A stretch of 6,748 nucleotides of DNA from Methylococcaceae bacterium UBA1147 (GCA_002311315.1 DBZZ01000066.1:1-6748); one strand, 5' to 3'; shown: positions 1 to 5,970, counted from the first letter of the stretch. Program-made: numbers and translations. The notes: a model not told the origin generated them from the letters alone.

Positions 1-906
1 CGGCTCGGCCTCGAGGAGGGAGAAGCGATCGAGCACAAGTGGGTGACCAAGGCGATTGAGAATGCGCAGCGCAAGGTCGAGGGTCGGAATTTCGACATTC
101 GAAAGCAGTTGCTTGAATTCGACAACGTTGCCAACGATCAGCGCCGAGAGGTCTACAAGCAACGAAACGAGTTGATGGAGGCCGATGATATTTCGCAAAC
201 CATCAACGCGATTCGGTACGACGTCGTGCACCAACTGGTGACTCAGCATATCCCGAAACGGACGATGGAGGAGCAGTGGGACATCAAGGGACTCGAAGAA
301 GCGCTGCAGTCGGAGATGGGCGTTACCATACCGCTTCGGACGATGCTGAAAGAGGACGATTCCATGCACGAGGAGTCGATCAGGGATGTCGTTATCGACC
401 AGGTGGACCGGCACTGTGCCGCCAAGGAATCCCAGTTCGGCCCCGACGTGATTCGGCATCTGGAAAAATCCGTGATGCTCCAGGTGCTGGACCACCAGTG
501 GAAGGAACATCTTTCGGCCGTGGATCATCTGCGCCGGGGAATTCACCTTAGGGGCTATGCGCAGAAGGACCCGAAACAGGAATACAAGCGCGAAGCCTTT
601 CAGATGTTCTCGCGCCTGCTCGATAGCATCAAGCAGGAAGTGACCGGAATCCTCTGCTGTGTTCAACTGCAGACCGAAGAGGAAGTCGATGCCCTGGATG
701 AAAGCCGGGGTGCGAAGACCGAGTTCAGTTATGAACATGCCGAAGCGCAGAGTAGCCTGGGTGAGTCTGAAGTTCCGGAGGTTCAGGAAGAACCCGCTCA
801 ACAGCCAAAGCCCTTCAAGCGGGAAGGGCGCAAGATCGGGCGCAATGAATCCTGTCCCTGCGGTTCGGGAAAGAAATACAAGCAATGTCACGGTCGTCTG
901 AGCTAA
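1..906 (+). CDS. secA: SecA preprotein translocase ATPase, C-terminal part (5' end outside window)
   Basis: SecA is the cytoplasmic ATPase that drives unfolded preproteins through SecYEG. The frame is open from base 1 and gives 301 residues, about the last third of a roughly 900-residue protein; the ATPase motor motifs lie off the left edge. The fragment starts with the conserved GEAIEH segment, then the long scaffold helix (NAQRKVEGRNFDIRKQLLEF, about residues 21-40). A helical-wing region follows, then the two-helix-finger segment with HLRRGIHLRGYAQKDPKQEY (about 176-195). After an acidic, glutamine-rich linker comes a SEC-C zinc knuckle, CPCGSGKKYKQCHG, with ligands C285, C287, C296 and H297 (fragment numbering). 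In known SecA proteins this tail binds zinc and contacts SecB and phospholipid. All elements look intact. argJ follows after 18 nt, so the two are probably co-transcribed. Identification is near certain. Confidence 0.98.
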   Translation, partial: RLGLEEGEAIEHKWVTKAIENAQRKVEGRNFDIRKQLLEFDNVANDQRREVYKQRNELMEADDISQTINAIRYDVVHQLVTQHIPKRTMEEQWDIKGLEEALQSEMGVTIPLRTMLKEDDSMHEESIRDVVIDQVDRHCAAKESQFGPDVIRHLEKSVMLQVLDHQWKEHLSAVDHLRRGIHLRGYAQKDPKQEYKREAFQMFSRLLDSIKQEVTGILCCVQLQTEEEVDALDESRGAKTEFSYEHAEAQSSLGESEVPEVQEEPAQQPKPFKREGRKIGRNESCPCGSGKKYKQCHGRLS

Positions 907-924
907 GGAAGAAACACCGGGGTC

Positions 925-2136
925 ATGCCGGTCGGTAAGGAAAGTGACCTTGAACTGAAATCGGTTCCCGGTATTCGTATCGGAACCGCGGCCGCGGGAA
1001 TCAAGGGAAACAACCAGGCGGACCTCGTTGTCATTGAATTGGCGTCGGGTTCCGTTTGTGCCGCAACTTTTACCCGAAATGCGTTCTGCGCAGCACCTGT
1101 TTTGGTTGCCAGGAAGCATTTGTCCCACCCTGTCCGCTGGCTGCTGATCAATTCCGGCAATGCCAACGCGGGAACCGGTGAGGCAGGTCTTGACGATAGC
1201 CTTCAGACCTGTCGATACCTGTCCGATCAGGCCGGGGTCACCGCGGAGCAGGTACTTCCGTTTTCCACCGGTGTGATCGGTGAACCCCTGCCGGTTGAAA
1301 AGTTCAGTAGTGGGATTCCCCTGGCGTTGGACGATCTTGCCCCGGATGGATGGGAAAGAGCTGCCCGGGCGATCATGACCACCGACACCCGCCCCAAAGG
1401 CGTGTCGCGCGAGATTTCCATCGGCAGTCGGCAGGGTGTGGTGACCGGCATTGCCAAGGGTGCCGGAATGATTCACCCCAACATGGCAACTATGCTGGCT
1501 TTCATTGCAACCGACCTTTGTTTGTCAGGCGATGTTCTTCAATCCTGCCTGGCGCACTCGGTAGAGCGTTCATTCAACAGCATCTCGGTCGATGGCGATA
1601 CCTCCACCAACGACGCTTGCGTACTGGTGGCAACCGGGGTGGCCGGAAATCCGGAGATCACCGGCGGAAGCGATCTGGAGCTGTTCTGCCGGGTACTGGA
1701 CGAAGTCTGTGCACAGTTGGCGGAGGCGATTGTCAGGGACGGCGAAGGTGCAACCAAACTGTTGAAGATTGCGGTGGCTGGCGCCGGGTCACGGGAAGAA
1801 GCGCGCAGGGTCGCAAAGACGATTGCAACCTCATCCCTAGTCAAGACGGCCTGTTTTGCATCCGACCCCAACTGGGGGCGAATCCTGGCGGCAGTGGGCC
1901 GGGCCGGGGTGGAACAACTGGATATCAAGGGCGTGTCGATCTGGTTGGATGAAGTCCTCATCGTTAGCAAAGGCGGGCTGGCTCCAGGCTACAAAGAGCA
2001 GGATGCCCAGGAAGTCATGCAGCGTGACGAAATCCCCATCCGGGTAGAGCTTGGCCGCGGAACAGGCTTCCATCAGGAACTGAGCTGCGATTTGTCCTAC
2101 GATTACGTCCGCATCAACGCAGATTACAGGACCTGA
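925..2136 (+). CDS. argJ: Bifunctional glutamate N-acetyltransferase / ornithine acetyltransferase ArgJ
   Basis: ArgJ transfers the acetyl group from N-acetylornithine to glutamate, making ornithine and recycling the acetyl group in the cyclic arginine pathway; many members also use acetyl-CoA for the first step. The 403-residue length is normal. The family signature KGAGMIHPNMATMLAFIATD spans residues 178-197. The precursor is expected to self-cleave between A188 and T189, making T189 the N-terminal nucleophile of the beta chain. The STGVIG motif carries the probable oxyanion-hole pair T115-G116. DPNWGRI and the C-terminal NADYRT also match the family. The ATG at 925 has AAGGA at 905-909, a long gap of about 15 nt, but no better start is visible. 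argJ between secA and mutT is a common gammaproteobacterial arrangement. Whether this enzyme is mono- or bifunctional cannot be read from sequence. Confidence 0.97.
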   Translation: MPVGKESDLELKSVPGIRIGTAAAGIKGNNQADLVVIELASGSVCAATFTRNAFCAAPVLVARKHLSHPVRWLLINSGNANAGTGEAGLDDSLQTCRYLSDQAGVTAEQVLPFSTGVIGEPLPVEKFSSGIPLALDDLAPDGWERAARAIMTTDTRPKGVSREISIGSRQGVVTGIAKGAGMIHPNMATMLAFIATDLCLSGDVLQSCLAHSVERSFNSISVDGDTSTNDACVLVATGVAGNPEITGGSDLELFCRVLDEVCAQLAEAIVRDGEGATKLLKIAVAGAGSREEARRVAKTIATSSLVKTACFASDPNWGRILAAVGRAGVEQLDIKGVSIWLDEVLIVSKGGLAPGYKEQDAQEVMQRDEIPIRVELGRGTGFHQELSCDLSYDYVRINADYRT

Positions 2137-2163
2137 GTGTTCTGTTCAGCGTCCATCTTGTTG

Positions 2164-2185
2164 CGGCCCGGATAAACCGGGGCCG
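2164..2185 (+). other. GC-rich hairpin in the argJ-mutT gap
   Basis: CGGCCCGG (2164-2171) pairs with CCGGGGCCG (2177-2185) across an ATAAA loop, giving eight G-C pairs with one bulged G. No U-run follows, so it is not a standard intrinsic terminator. It lies 9 nt before the mutT ribosome-binding sequence and could affect RNA processing or mutT translation. The structure is directly visible; the role is inferred. Confidence 0.4.
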
Positions 2186-2194
2186 AGCCGAATC

Positions 2195-2199
2195 GAAGG
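2195..2199 (+). promoter_or_regulatory. Ribosome-binding site of mutT (start decision TTG 2206 versus ATG 2212)
   Basis: GAAGG lies 12 nt before ATG 2212 and 6 nt before an in-frame TTG at 2206. Spacing favours TTG, which would add two residues. Similarity to known MutT N-termini (MNRIQVAVGVV) and codon preference favour ATG. I annotate the ATG; the difference is only two residues. Confidence 0.45.
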
Positions 2200-2211
2200 C
2201 GGGTTTTGCAG

Positions 2212-3150
2212 ATGAATCGGATCCAGGTGGCAGTTGGGGTTGTGACAAACTCTTTCGGGCAGGTGCTGTTGTCGCGGCGGCACCAGTCCGCGCACCAGGG
2301 CGGCTTGTGGGAATTTCCCGGGGGCAAACTGGAGCCGGGTGAGCCGGTACTGGCGGCATTGTTTCGGGAACTCGACGAAGAACTCGGACTCAGGGTTGAA
2401 ACGGCATCCCCCTTAATCCGTATCCAGCACCAGTATCCCGAACGGTCGGTTCTTTTACGGGTATTTCGTGTCGATGCCCATTCGGGTCAGGCCGTCGGCA
2501 TGGAAGGGCAGGAAATCCGATGGGTTAATCCGACCGACCTCGGAGATTACGAATTCCCGGAGGCGAATCGGCCGATCATTTCTGCGCTGAGACTGCCCGA
2601 TGTCTTCCCCATTCTGAACGATGACGATTCCGAACTTTTCTGCTTGGAGCGCAGGTTCAGGGAATGGATGACTCGCGGTGTCAAGATGTTCGAGTTTCGA
2701 ACCAGCAGACCGTTTACCGAACGGTTTGTCGAATTCCTTCAGCCCCTGTTTCAACAGGCCCACTCTGCCGGAATCGAAATCATCATCAATGGATCTCCCG
2801 GGATTGGCGCCCAGGTCGGTGCTGCAGGGCTCCATCTGAACAGCCAACGTCTGCTGGAGACGGAGCTGCGGCCTGCAGCCGGTTTCCGTTGGGTTGGTGC
2901 TTCGTGCCACAACCTGGCCGAATTGCTTCATGCCCAAAACCTCGGACTGGATTACGCCTTGCTTTCTCCGGTGTCTGCCACCAGTTCTCACCCCGGAGGC
3001 AGGATCCTGGGCTGGAATGGTTTCGAAGCACTGGTTGATCAGGTGAATATCCCGGTTTTTGCTCTTGGCGGGATGAAGCCCACTGAACTTCAGTTGGCGA
3101 GAAATCGAGGTGGGCAAGGGATTGCCGGGATCAGTGCGTTTGCCAAATAG
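2212..3150 (+). CDS. mutT: Nudix hydrolase (8-oxo-dGTP diphosphatase, MutT) fused to a thiamine-phosphate-synthase-like domain
   Basis: The N-terminal domain (about residues 1-130) is MutT-like: it should hydrolyse 8-oxo-dGTP to 8-oxo-dGMP and so prevent A:T to C:G mutations. The Nudix box is perfect: G38, E44, then R52-E53-L54-D55-E56-E57-L58-G59-L60; the REXXEE glutamates bind Mg2+. After a linker, residues about 158-312 form a ThiE/TenI-like TIM-barrel half, recognised by GLHLNSQRL (206-214), VGASCH (228-233), DYALLSPVSATSSHPGG (247-263) and PVFALGGM (281-288). The total of 312 residues is normal for this known two-domain family; E. coli MutT has only the first domain. In the second domain, positions where ThiE has Mg2+/pyrophosphate-binding aspartates read N193-G194 and S211-Q212-R213, so thiamine-phosphate synthase activity is doubtful. 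It is probably the last gene of the secA-argJ-mutT unit. Confidence 0.93.
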   Translation: MNRIQVAVGVVTNSFGQVLLSRRHQSAHQGGLWEFPGGKLEPGEPVLAALFRELDEELGLRVETASPLIRIQHQYPERSVLLRVFRVDAHSGQAVGMEGQEIRWVNPTDLGDYEFPEANRPIISALRLPDVFPILNDDDSELFCLERRFREWMTRGVKMFEFRTSRPFTERFVEFLQPLFQQAHSAGIEIIINGSPGIGAQVGAAGLHLNSQRLLETELRPAAGFRWVGASCHNLAELLHAQNLGLDYALLSPVSATSSHPGGRILGWNGFEALVDQVNIPVFALGGMKPTELQLARNRGGQGIAGISAFAK

Positions 3151-3185
3151 TGCGCAAGCCTGGTCAACCGTAGGTTATGGGTCAG

Positions 3186-3422
3186 CTAATCGACTGCGAG
3201 GTCATTCGGGCTTTCCAGATAAAGAAACTCCCCCGGTATCGAGTGTTCTTCGTTCGCCCACTGGCCAAAGTCGATCATCTTGCAGCGTTCGCTGCAGAAT
3301 GGCCGAAATGGCGAGCAATTATCCCAAGGCACCCCGGTCTCACAGTGCGGGCATTCGATCAATGGTGCGGATTTTGTTCCACCTTCAGAAGATGCAACGG
3401 GTAAGAAGAAATTCGATGTCAT
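3186..3422 (-). CDS. yacG: YacG family zinc-binding protein (DNA gyrase inhibitor)
   Basis: YacG is a small zinc protein; the E. coli homologue binds GyrB and inhibits gyrase. The 78-residue product has the four zinc ligands C24-P-H-C27 and C43-S-E-R-C47, with the family core FRPFCSERC followed by IDFGQWANEEHSIP. The tail after IP is short and acidic, as expected. The ATG at 3422 overlaps the end of zapD by 38 nt and places 23 residues before the first zinc cysteine, against about 8 in E. coli. No Shine-Dalgarno is visible before it. The only later candidate is a TTG at codon 21, which would leave almost nothing before the zinc knuckle, so I keep the ATG with moderate confidence in the start. 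It is the last gene of coaE-zapD-yacG and converges on mutT. Confidence 0.93.
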   Translation of the reverse strand: MTSNFFLPVASSEGGTKSAPLIECPHCETGVPWDNCSPFRPFCSERCKMIDFGQWANEEHSIPGEFLYLESPNDLAVD

Positions 3423-4161
3423 CGCCGGTTTGCGATGAGCGCTCGTTTTTGGCCGCGCACATGAATCGAATGGTGAACCGGTGCTTGCCGCCGCTGATCT
3501 CGGCGAAACAGGGCATGGAACTGTCGATCGTGACCCGCAGCAGTTGACAGCTCTGGTTGTGGTCCAGAGACTGCTGGAAAAAACCCAATTCTGCGACTTC
3601 CCTGGTCGGAACCGAGCTTTGCCGGATAAACAGCAGGATCAGGTCGATTGCCTTGCGGATGGAGCGGAATGGCGCTATCCATTCCAGTAAATCCTGGTGT
3701 CGGGTCTGTTCGTTCTGTTCCAGCCAGAAGTGGTATTCGGGAAGGTCAAAAGCACAGGTTCCACCGGGGATCGAACTGCGTTGGGCGATGGTTTTGAACA
3801 GTTCATTTTCCATCAGTTTGATGCCGATTTTTCCACTGGTGCCGTAGAGTTCTTGACTGATGCTGTCTAGTTCATTGAGGATGGATTCAAGCTTATTGTG
3901 GTCTACGCCTTGGTTTGTTCCAATCCGGCTCAGTACGCTGGAATGGCGTTCAAGTTCCTTGAGGATTTCCGACTTGAGGTCGTTGCGGCTGAAAATGGTC
4001 AGGATATCGAGCAGCCTACTGATGACAGCCCGGCTGTCCCAGACGTTTCTTCCCTCGAGGAAATGATCGATCTGCTGAAACAGTTGCTCGAGTCGGAGAA
4101 ACAGACGAATCCGCTCGCTCAGAGGAGACTCGTAGACAAGGAGACGTTGGTTCAATGTCAC
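3385..4161 (-). CDS. zapD: Cell division protein ZapD (FtsZ-associated protein D)
   Basis: ZapD (formerly YacF, DUF1342) is a cytoplasmic protein that bundles FtsZ filaments and supports Z-ring formation. At 258 residues it matches the family length. Family landmarks are YESPLSERIRLFLRLEQLF near the N-terminus (10-28), SIPGGTCAFDLP (130-141) followed by YHFWLEQ, the helix ending FIRQSS (178-183), GFFQQSL (193-199), and ISGGKHRFTIRFM (222-234). The N-terminal half is largely helical and the C-terminal half is beta-rich in known structures. The start is GTG at 4161, overlapping the coaE stop in GTGA, which predicts translational coupling; no separate Shine-Dalgarno is obvious. Its presence points to gamma- or betaproteobacteria. 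Identification is firm; the start is likely. Confidence 0.95.
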   Translation of the reverse strand: MTLNQRLLVYESPLSERIRLFLRLEQLFQQIDHFLEGRNVWDSRAVISRLLDILTIFSRNDLKSEILKELERHSSVLSRIGTNQGVDHNKLESILNELDSISQELYGTSGKIGIKLMENELFKTIAQRSSIPGGTCAFDLPEYHFWLEQNEQTRHQDLLEWIAPFRSIRKAIDLILLFIRQSSVPTREVAELGFFQQSLDHNQSCQLLRVTIDSSMPCFAEISGGKHRFTIRFMCAAKNERSSQTGDDIEFLLTRCIF

Positions 4162-4763
4162 GATCCGGTGGTTTTTGCAAGGTCAAGGTAAAAATTGTGA
4201 AGCTTTTCAACCTGATTATCAAGCAACGATAAATCGCCGTCGTTGATAATCACATCATTTGCAGCCGTTAGTTTTTCCTTGCGACTGCTCTGGCTCTGAA
4301 TGATCCGCCGGATCTGCAGTTCATCGACCCGGTCTCTCTTCCGGGTCCGCCGTACCTGGATCTCAACGGGACAATCCACTACCAGGATGCGATCGAAGTC
4401 GGCGCTTCGCCCGGTTTCCAGCAACAGCGGTACGCAGATCATGCAGTAGGACCCGCTCGCTTTCATGGCACGGTCTGCGATTTTCTCGAAAACCATTGGA
4501 TGAAGGATGGCTTCCAGTTGTTTCCTTTCCTGGGGTGCGTCGAACACGATTTTACGCAGTGCTGCACGGTCCAGGTTCCCTTCTGCGTCCAGTACCGGTG
4601 CACCGAAATACTTCACGATCTTGGCCAGGCCCGGGCTGTTCGGCTGTGTCAGAGAATGCGAGATTTGATCGGCATCGATGATCTCAATCCCTTTTTTTTC
4701 GAAACGCTCTGCGACCACGGTTTTGCCGCAGCCGATTCCTCCTGTCATGCCGATCTTAAGCAT
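4158..4763 (-). CDS. coaE: Dephospho-CoA kinase CoaE
   Basis: CoaE phosphorylates the 3'-hydroxyl of the ribose in dephospho-CoA with ATP, the last step of coenzyme A synthesis, in the cytoplasm. The 201-residue product opens with the P-loop GGIGCGKT (residues 8-15). IIDADQISH (28-36) contains the conserved acidic residues D30 and D32. HP at 88-89, the VPLLLE strand (111-116) and the lid region with R138, R139, R141, R143 and R145 follow, and the C-terminal KLTAANDVIINDGDL closes the core. The ATG at 4763 is the only good start. No Shine-Dalgarno precedes it, and a TACAAT box sits only 8 nt upstream, so its leader may be very short. Codons 22-24 contain a run of eight A on the coding strand. 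The last four bases overlap the zapD start. In many relatives pilD lies upstream; here the upstream gene is divergent rpmB. Confidence 0.97.
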   Translation of the reverse strand: MLKIGMTGGIGCGKTVVAERFEKKGIEIIDADQISHSLTQPNSPGLAKIVKYFGAPVLDAEGNLDRAALRKIVFDAPQERKQLEAILHPMVFEKIADRAMKASGSYCMICVPLLLETGRSADFDRILVVDCPVEIQVRRTRKRDRVDELQIRRIIQSQSSRKEKLTAANDVIINDGDLSLLDNQVEKLHNFYLDLAKTTGS

Positions 4764-4771
4764 CGTTTACT

Positions 4772-4777
4772 ATTGTA
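4772..4777 (-). promoter_or_regulatory. Possible -10 element for coaE-zapD-yacG
   Basis: On the minus strand this reads TACAAT, five of six matches to TATAAT. No convincing -35 is found 16-18 nt further upstream. If used, transcription would start about 2 nt before the coaE ATG, giving a nearly leaderless message, which agrees with the missing Shine-Dalgarno. This is a weak call based on one box. Confidence 0.25.
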
Positions 4778-4904
4778 ACCGATCCGTCCCGGTTTCTGCG
4801 GGTTGTAGGGTACTGTAAAGGCCCTTTGGTGAGAGCCATGAAACCCATATTGGAAATGTCTGCTGCCGGAATTTCATCATCCCGATGGTTCACTGTTCGG
4901 AAAA

Positions 4905-4925
4905 CCCTGTACTAATGATACAGGG
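4905..4925. repeat. Perfect inverted repeat in the coaE-rpmB intergenic region
   Basis: CCCTGTA (4905-4911) and TACAGGG (4919-4925) form perfect 7-bp arms around a 7-nt spacer (CTAATGA). The element lies about 35 bp upstream of the rpmB -35 box. Its size and symmetry fit a dimeric regulator site; it could also form a short RNA hairpin, but it has no U-run. I do not recognise it as a known operator. Confidence 0.45.
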
Positions 4926-4960
4926 CGCTGGGTAACGAGACGTTTTGTTTGCAAATATTG

Positions 4961-4989
4961 TTTACCCTTTATGCGGTTTATGGTATAAA
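4961..4989 (+). promoter_or_regulatory. Sigma70-type promoter for rpmB-rpmG
   Basis: The -35 candidate is TTTACC (4961-4966) and the -10 is TATAAA (4984-4989), separated by 17 nt. TG at 4981-4982 followed by one base makes it an extended -10. Transcription should start near 4996, leaving a leader of about 32 nt. A strong promoter is expected for ribosomal protein genes. Confidence 0.7.
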
Positions 4990-5014
4990 AACGGGCTCGA
5001 ATTTAATCTCTAGT

Positions 5015-5021
5015 AAAGGGG
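5015..5021 (+). promoter_or_regulatory. Ribosome-binding site of rpmB
   Basis: AAAGGGG ends 6 nt before the rpmB ATG. An extra ATG immediately followed by TAA (5023-5028) lies between it and the true start, in the arrangement ATGTAATG; it is too close to the Shine-Dalgarno to be well used. Confidence 0.6.
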
Positions 5022-5027
5022 TATGTA

Positions 5028-5264
5028 ATGTCCAGAGTTTGTCAGGTTACCGGGAAGCGACCAGTAACCGGATTCAACGTATCGCACGCTCACAACAAGA
5101 CCAAGCGTCGATTCCTTCCCAACTTGCATCACCACCGTTTCTGGGTGGAAAGCGAAAATCGCTGGGTACGACTGAGACTGTCCGGCAAAGGCATGAGAAT
5201 CATCGACAAGCTGGGAATCGATGCAGTCCTTGCCGATATGCGCAAGCGCGGCGAAAAAGTTTAA
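5028..5264 (+). CDS. rpmB: 50S ribosomal protein L28 (bL28)
   Basis: bL28 is a small basic component of the large ribosomal subunit. The 78-residue product matches the gammaproteobacterial form along its whole length: MSRVCQVTGKRPVTG at the start, TKRRFLPNLHHHRFWVE (25-41) in the middle, and KGMRIIDKLGIDAVLADMRK towards the end. It has only one cysteine (C5), so it is the form without a zinc ribbon. The start is fixed by homology and by a good ribosome-binding site. It is followed after 21 nt by rpmG, the usual partner. In many relatives this pair sits next to radC and mutM; here the flanks are coaE and a Rieske gene. Confidence 0.98.
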   Translation: MSRVCQVTGKRPVTGFNVSHAHNKTKRRFLPNLHHHRFWVESENRWVRLRLSGKGMRIIDKLGIDAVLADMRKRGEKV

Positions 5265-5285
5265 CAAGGGTCGGGAGACAGAATA

Positions 5286-5441
5286 ATGCGTGACAAGATC
5301 AAGTTGGTTTCCAGTGCCGGAACAGGACACTTTTACACAACGACCAAGAACAAGAGAACGATGACGGAGAAGATGAACATCAAGAAATTCGATCCGGTAG
5401 TGCGCAAGCACGTCATTTACAAGGAATCCAAGATGAAGTAG
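5286..5441 (+). CDS. rpmG: 50S ribosomal protein L33 (bL33), zinc-free form
   Basis: The 51-residue product reads MRDKIKLVSSAGTGHFYTTT and continues with KNKRTMTEK and KKFDPVVRKHVIYKESKMK, a full-length bL33. It contains no cysteine, so it is the zinc-independent (C-minus) type and does not depend on zinc supply. A GGGAG ribosome-binding sequence (5273-5277) lies 8 nt before the ATG. The N-terminus is four residues shorter than in E. coli, which is common in other gammaproteobacteria. It is co-transcribed with rpmB and ends just before a probable terminator. Confidence 0.97.
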   Translation: MRDKIKLVSSAGTGHFYTTTKNKRTMTEKMNIKKFDPVVRKHVIYKESKMK

Positions 5442-5454
5442 GGAGGCAGGATTA

Positions 5455-5505
5455 GAAAGCGGGAGAGACTGTTTGAATACGGCCTCGCTTTCCCCCGTCT
5501 TTTTC
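5455..5505 (+). terminator. Probable intrinsic terminator of rpmB-rpmG
   Basis: GCGGGAGAGA (5459-5468) can pair with TTTCCCCCGT (5489-5498), with one A.C mismatch and two G.U pairs, directly followed by CTTTTTC (5499-5505). An alternative stem, GAAAGCG with CGCTTTC (5455-5461/5486-5492), competes with it. The loop is long (about 20 nt), so the call is moderate. The T-run overlaps the stop codon of the convergent Rieske gene. Confidence 0.5.
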
Positions 5506-5911
5506 AGGGACCTTTCCCGCGGACGGGTTCCTCATCCTGATCAGTGATTGGTTTTGGACCGGCGGCGTACAACCGGTTTTTTACCTTGAAGGTGTCGATT
5601 TTCTTCAGCGCCTGGCCAAGGCAGGGACCATGGACGCAAATTCCATCGGCAATCCGGAACCTGGCTCCGTGGAGCGTGCACTGGATTTCCGTTTTCGAAA
5701 GGTCGAGGAACTGGTTTTCCTGCCAGTTCAATGGCGCTCCGGTGTGCGGACATTCGTTTCTGTAGGCGACGGTCTTTTCTGCTCTATTGACCACAAACCC
5801 GGCGGCTTTCCGCTTGCCATCCGCAAAAGTAAATTCCCTGCAATCGAGATTGGACAGTTCTGTCAGATCGCAAATGAACTGCACGGGCTTGTCGTCTGAA
5901 TGGTTGCTCAC
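5504..5911 (-). CDS. Small stand-alone Rieske [2Fe-2S] protein
   Basis: The 135-residue product contains one Rieske domain. The cluster ligands are C54-P-H56 in CPHTGAPLNW and C78-T-L-H81 in IQCTLHGARF, 21 residues apart, followed by DGICVHGPCLGQAL, the conserved C-terminal loop. There is no signal peptide, membrane anchor or oxygenase catalytic domain, so it is probably a soluble cytoplasmic ferredoxin-like electron carrier or a subunit; its partner is not in the window. The start is GTG at 5911. No Shine-Dalgarno is visible and no other start is available before an in-frame stop at 5939-5941, so GTG is the only choice. The C-terminal tail after about residue 118 (PKPITDQDEEPVRGKGP) is charged and probably disordered. 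It converges on rpmG and diverges from the protease gene. The Rieske assignment is firm; the role is unknown. Confidence 0.9.
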   Translation of the reverse strand: MSNHSDDKPVQFICDLTELSNLDCREFTFADGKRKAAGFVVNRAEKTVAYRNECPHTGAPLNWQENQFLDLSKTEIQCTLHGARFRIADGICVHGPCLGQALKKIDTFKVKNRLYAAGPKPITDQDEEPVRGKGP

Positions 5912-5940
5912 TGTTGGGCCAAGGTTCTGATCAGGGGATT

Positions 5941-5970
5941 ACTCTACTTCAGATGTTAGACCTGTGTCAG
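5941..5970 (-). promoter_or_regulatory. Possible promoter of the Rieske gene
   Basis: On the minus strand CTGACA (5970-5965) and TAGAGT (5946-5941) are separated by 18 nt, with five and four matches to the sigma70 consensus. Transcription would start near 5934, about 23 nt before the GTG. Plausible but not strong. Confidence 0.35.

Noticed and set aside
1350..1952. 200-codon plus-strand open frame inside argJ in another frame
   Set aside because: Rich in Arg and Gly with no domain, and contained in a gene with a complete family match; coding shadow.
1539..1970. 143-codon minus-strand open frame opposite argJ
   Set aside because: Antisense to conserved argJ motifs, with no ribosome-binding site or family features.
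2455..3117. 220-codon open frame on the minus strand opposite mutT
   Set aside because: It lies entirely within the well-supported mutT fusion and its translation shows no recognisable family features; it is a coding shadow.
3166..3176. AACC-GTA-GGTT in the convergent mutT/yacG gap as a terminator
   Set aside because: Only a 4-bp stem with a 3-nt loop and no T-run; too weak to call. The 35-nt gap holds no other clear terminator.
3110..3547. 145-codon plus-strand open frame from the end of mutT across yacG into zapD
   Set aside because: It crosses three real genes, two of them antisense, and its composition is that of a shadow frame.
4817..4827. AAAGG/CCTTT palindrome upstream of coaE as an operator
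   Set aside because: Arms of only 5 bp with a 1-nt centre are expected by chance at this length.
5010..5411. 133-codon minus-strand open frame opposite rpmB-rpmG
   Set aside because: Antisense to two highly conserved ribosomal protein genes.
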